Shown: one piece after another, positions 61,181 to 64,000 of the stretch | Layout of the letters: each line of letters starts with the position of its first letter | How positions within the stretch are numbered: the stretch's first letter is position 1 | Origin: Melanopsichium pennsylvanicum | Taxonomy: Eukaryota > Basidiomycota > Ustilaginomycetes > Ustilaginales | Direction: 5' to 3' | DNA: 64,000 bases | Assembly (NCBI GenBank): GCA_900208305.1 | Contig: OAPG01000001.1 | Location: 1,798,001-1,862,000 of the forward strand | Program-made: the position numbers and the translations under genes | The notes under the pieces: model-generated | Told to the model about the DNA's origin: nothing | What the model saw: only the letters and a program-made list of their open reading frames with translations | The model's database searches: none

Positions 61181-64000
61181 ATGACCAACTCTCACGGTTA
61201 TGTTCTCGAATATCCTCGCATTCGTGTAGACCACTTTGATCAAGCACACATTTCGTTACCAGCCTCGCTTCTCTCCCACCGTCGATCCATCTCCAAAATT
61301 GTCTCTCCGAATACCGAAAGCCTACCCTTTGCACAAGCTCAAACGCACTTCGACAAGCCCCTCCTCTATCTTCTAACTCACATCCATACAGATCATCTCA
61401 AAGGCCTCGATCGTCCCGGTATCACCGCTCCCATCTATTGCAGCGCCGTTACCAAGAAACTTCTTCTCAAATACGAGCGACAAAACACTCGCATACAAAA
61501 CCATCATCATGCCACCCACACAAACCCTATTGGCGTCGTTCGACCTTACGCTCATCTTCGAGTCACTCATGATCACGCTACAGCCAAAGCGAGGCTCTCA
61601 GGCTATCATTCCACAAGCCTCGATTTACTTCACCCTCTGCCGTACAATACACCCACCAAGGTCCAATATACACCCACATCCACAGTCACACTCACCCTGA
61701 TTGAAAGCAATCACATGTTTGGCGGTACAATGTTTCTCATTCAAGGTGCTCAAGGCGCGGTGCTACATACAGGAGATATGAGGGCAGAAAATTGGTGGTG
61801 CGACGCTCTCACACGTAATCCGATTTTGTCGCCCTACTTGTGTTGGAGCAAGTCCGCTAACCATATGACAACCAAGGACCAGGTTGACGCGCACAAATGG
61901 GCAGATCACATCGACTCTCTCGACAGCAGTTCATCCTCCTTGCCTGGTGCACAAGAATCGTCACAATCACAGAATGACTCGTTGTCCCATCATGATAGTA
62001 CTACTCACTCTCCCCACGAATCATCATCATATCATTCGAGACCCAACAGATCTCAGCTTCGCCTCCGTAACATCTACCTTGACACTGAGCTTCTCCTCTG
62101 TAATCAGACTGTTCCCACCAAGCAAGCAGCCTGTCTTGACATGATCACCCTCATGCGACTATACCCACCCTCTACCATCTTTTTCCTCAATTGTTGGACC
62201 TGGGGTTATGAAGACATGCTCATCTACACCGCCAAAGCGTTTGGTTGCAAGATCCATGTAGATCGGTTCAAGTACACCATGTACAAAGCTGCCAGATCCG
62301 AAATTCCCTTTCTAGCCCACATTGTTACCAAAGATGGCACGAGCACGCGCTTTCACGCTTGTGAGAAGCGAAACGTCTGTGCCCATGTCCAGAAGCTGGC
62401 TTCGCGGTATAGTGCAGCGGCCGATTCGATGTTGGCGAAGCAGGTGTTGGCGGCGCATTCACAGACTGATAGTAGCAGTCCCGACCCTCAAACTCGATGG
62501 GGTCCACCTCGTTCCCAGCCAGAACCTATGCTTGTCTACATCAACCCTGGCCAGGTCTCAGCAGATAGGTGGCCGAATATGTTGGAGGATACAAAGCTAC
62601 GACTGCAGGCTGCGCAACGCGGAGAGACGGCTTATCCAGAAGCACTTGTGGTTCCGATTGAACGACATAGTACCTTACCAGAGTTGCAGAAGTTTGTCGG
62701 TCTGTTCAGACCCAAAACCGTCTCACCGAATACTATTCTCGATCCCAAAGGCGGTCTCGACTATTACCTGCTGCACCACCTCTTTGGCCATGTCTTGGCT
62801 GGTGCTGAGGACACCCGAAAATTGGCTGATGAGGGATTCCTTATGCTTGGAGACAAGACTTGGAGTTTTTACGAGGCGCAACTTGCCAGAGCGCGCGAAC
62901 AGGCGCAAACGAATCCAGCTCTTCGTGGCGGCGACGCCGCAGTAGCAGACTCAAACGAAGCCGTACACGCCGCTAGCGCTAGTCTCAACCACATCACTCA
63001 GAGTGTGGGTGAAAGCATCGACGCATTCCAGCTGGAGAAGCTCTCAAAGCTTCGAGGAATTAGCTTCAAGGGTCTGATGATGCAGAACATGGCCGGCAAT
63101 CTGGCAGCGATGTTGGAAATCGAACGTTGGAGGAGGGTAGCAGGGATCGATGAACAGTTGGAAGGCCTCGATATGGTCATCGAAGATTCAATGGGTAGTA
63201 CGCAAGAGGGCAAGGCAGATGTCAGCGTGCGAAGCATTGACTATGATGCCGATCACAGTCAGTTGGGCGAGACTCAGGCTTTGCCGCTGAAAAGGAAGAC
63301 GGCGGGTCTGCATGTAAATGAAGCTGCCAAACACGTGCGCCCGGCATCACCTCAAGCATCATCTTCTGTGCCGCCAGAAGACGTTGATGAAGCACTTTGC
63401 GCTCATGCACCTTCATGCGCACCACCACCGCCACCACCGCTGCTTCTGCTGCAACAACAACAAAAACAACGACAACGACAAAGCATTGACGCAGTTCAAA
63501 CTCAAGATTCCCAAAGCTCTGCAGAAGAAGCCTCAACAGAATTGACAGAACACTTGGCAAGCAGATACATCAATGTCCTGATTCATCACTTCAACATACC
63601 CTTTCATCGAAGCGATGCTTCCTACATTTCCATGTGGAAGACGGTTCGTGAAAACATGCCGGAAGATGCGCAGAAAGTTGAGGAGCACTGGTTTAGAGAG
63701 ACTGGAGTTTTACCACCGCTCTGGAACGAGGAGTCTGATCGCAATGTGCCACCTCATCAGAGCGATTTCGGATCGGACCATCCAGTACAGCAGCAGCGGA
63801 TGAAAACAGTCGAAGCTGCGGCGGTTGAGGAAGACGAAAAGCACATGATCCTTGGAGAGATCTTTTCGTCATTTGTGGACATGCTCAACACCATCGCATC
63901 AAGTTCGAACAACCATCATGTCGGACTCGTTCCAGCGTCAACCACACAAGATCGGACAGTGGCGTTGCAGCTCATCCTCGCACATTTTTCCAAATTGGGC
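61181..64000 (+). CDS. Artemis-like (SNM1 family) metallo-beta-lactamase nuclease, C-terminally truncated
   Basis: From ATG 61181 (an in-frame TAG lies 15 nt upstream) the frame is open for 940 codons to the window end, so the stop lies outside. The start resembles Artemis/DCLRE1C: YPRIRVDHFD, then the catalytic motif LLTHIHTDHLKGL, IYCSAVTKKLLL, ESNHMFGGTMFLIQ and VLHTGDMRAE, and the beta-CASP region with IYLDTELL, FFLNCWTWGYEDMLIYTAKA, HVDRFKYTMY and FHACEKRN. The substitution HxHxDH (HIHTDH) keeps the metal ligands. A long non-conserved C-terminal extension (from about residue 560) is Gln/Ser/His-rich; human Artemis has a similar-length disordered tail. Expected role: endonuclease opening hairpins and trimming ends in nonhomologous end joining, or cross-link repair if closer to Pso2; I favour Artemis from the N-terminus. 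Confidence 0.88.
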   Translation, partial: MTNSHGYVLEYPRIRVDHFDQAHISLPASLLSHRRSISKIVSPNTESLPFAQAQTHFDKPLLYLLTHIHTDHLKGLDRPGITAPIYCSAVTKKLLLKYERQNTRIQNHHHATHTNPIGVVRPYAHLRVTHDHATAKARLSGYHSTSLDLLHPLPYNTPTKVQYTPTSTVTLTLIESNHMFGGTMFLIQGAQGAVLHTGDMRAENWWCDALTRNPILSPYLCWSKSANHMTTKDQVDAHKWADHIDSLDSSSSSLPGAQESSQSQNDSLSHHDSTTHSPHESSSYHSRPNRSQLRLRNIYLDTELLLCNQTVPTKQAACLDMITLMRLYPPSTIFFLNCWTWGYEDMLIYTAKAFGCKIHVDRFKYTMYKAARSEIPFLAHIVTKDGTSTRFHACEKRNVCAHVQKLASRYSAAADSMLAKQVLAAHSQTDSSSPDPQTRWGPPRSQPEPMLVYINPGQVSADRWPNMLEDTKLRLQAAQRGETAYPEALVVPIERHSTLPELQKFVGLFRPKTVSPNTILDPKGGLDYYLLHHLFGHVLAGAEDTRKLADEGFLMLGDKTWSFYEAQLARAREQAQTNPALRGGDAAVADSNEAVHAASASLNHITQSVGESIDAFQLEKLSKLRGISFKGLMMQNMAGNLAAMLEIERWRRVAGIDEQLEGLDMVIEDSMGSTQEGKADVSVRSIDYDADHSQLGETQALPLKRKTAGLHVNEAAKHVRPASPQASSSVPPEDVDEALCAHAPSCAPPPPPPLLLLQQQQKQRQRQSIDAVQTQDSQSSAEEASTELTEHLASRYINVLIHHFNIPFHRSDASYISMWKTVRENMPEDAQKVEEHWFRETGVLPPLWNEESDRNVPPHQSDFGSDHPVQQQRMKTVEAAAVEEDEKHMILGEIFSSFVDMLNTIASSSNNHHVGLVPASTTQDRTVALQLILAHFSKLG

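Overview
The window is nuclear DNA from a basidiomycete fungus, most likely a smut or related yeast (Ustilaginales). The reasons are a compact GC-balanced genome, mostly single-exon genes averaging one per 2.5-3 kb, few short introns with GTAAGT-type donors, long disordered Ser/Ala/Gln-rich protein regions, and a housekeeping gene set whose proteins look basidiomycete. I cannot fix the genus or species from the sequence alone. I saw no convincing tRNA, rRNA, CRISPR or prokaryotic feature.

Layout, left to right. 0-9 kb: a large disordered protein running off the left edge (minus), a three-exon ribosomal protein uS7/RPS5 gene (minus), and a LisH-WD40 TBL1/Sif2-type corepressor (minus). 10.2-14.3 kb: an accessory island almost free of CpG. 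It holds a decayed small-protein gene, two diverged direct repeats and an LTR-like block of tandem motifs. 14.8-25.4 kb: four consecutive genes for mitochondrial proteins (PDH E2, aspartate aminotransferase, a probable Sls1, and the Atm1 ABC exporter). 27.5-35.2 kb: a secreted alpha/beta hydrolase, a family X DNA polymerase, syntaxin-5/SED5 (four exons, the last only 20 nt) and the splicing factor CUS2/Tat-SF1, the last two sharing a divergent promoter. 35.5-50.6 kb: the C2-AGC kinase SCH9 (two exons), an unrecognised RG-tailed protein, a TPR-less SGT1, the ALG8 glucosyltransferase and a PUF/Pumilio protein. 51.05-52.5 kb: a second CpG-poor island, a relic of unknown origin. 53.2-64 kb: a phosducin-like protein, a GST-like protein, a calcineurin-type metallophosphatase, SDE2, and an Artemis-like nuclease running off the right edge.

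How the genes work together: most are unrelated housekeeping genes, so the window does not read as one pathway cluster. The exceptions are the run of four mitochondrial genes; two DNA end-processing enzymes (family X polymerase and Artemis-like nuclease) about 30 kb apart; and two splicing-related factors (CUS2, SDE2). I did not find a clearly new multi-gene system. The strongest unusual signal is the RIP-like or CpG-deamination decay in the two accessory islands. Next is a recurring near-palindromic motif with core GTAA(A)TT(T)AC in five intergenic regions. Several exons were rebuilt by eye from splice signals and reading frame (RPS5, SED5, SCH9); exon coordinates are given in those entries.
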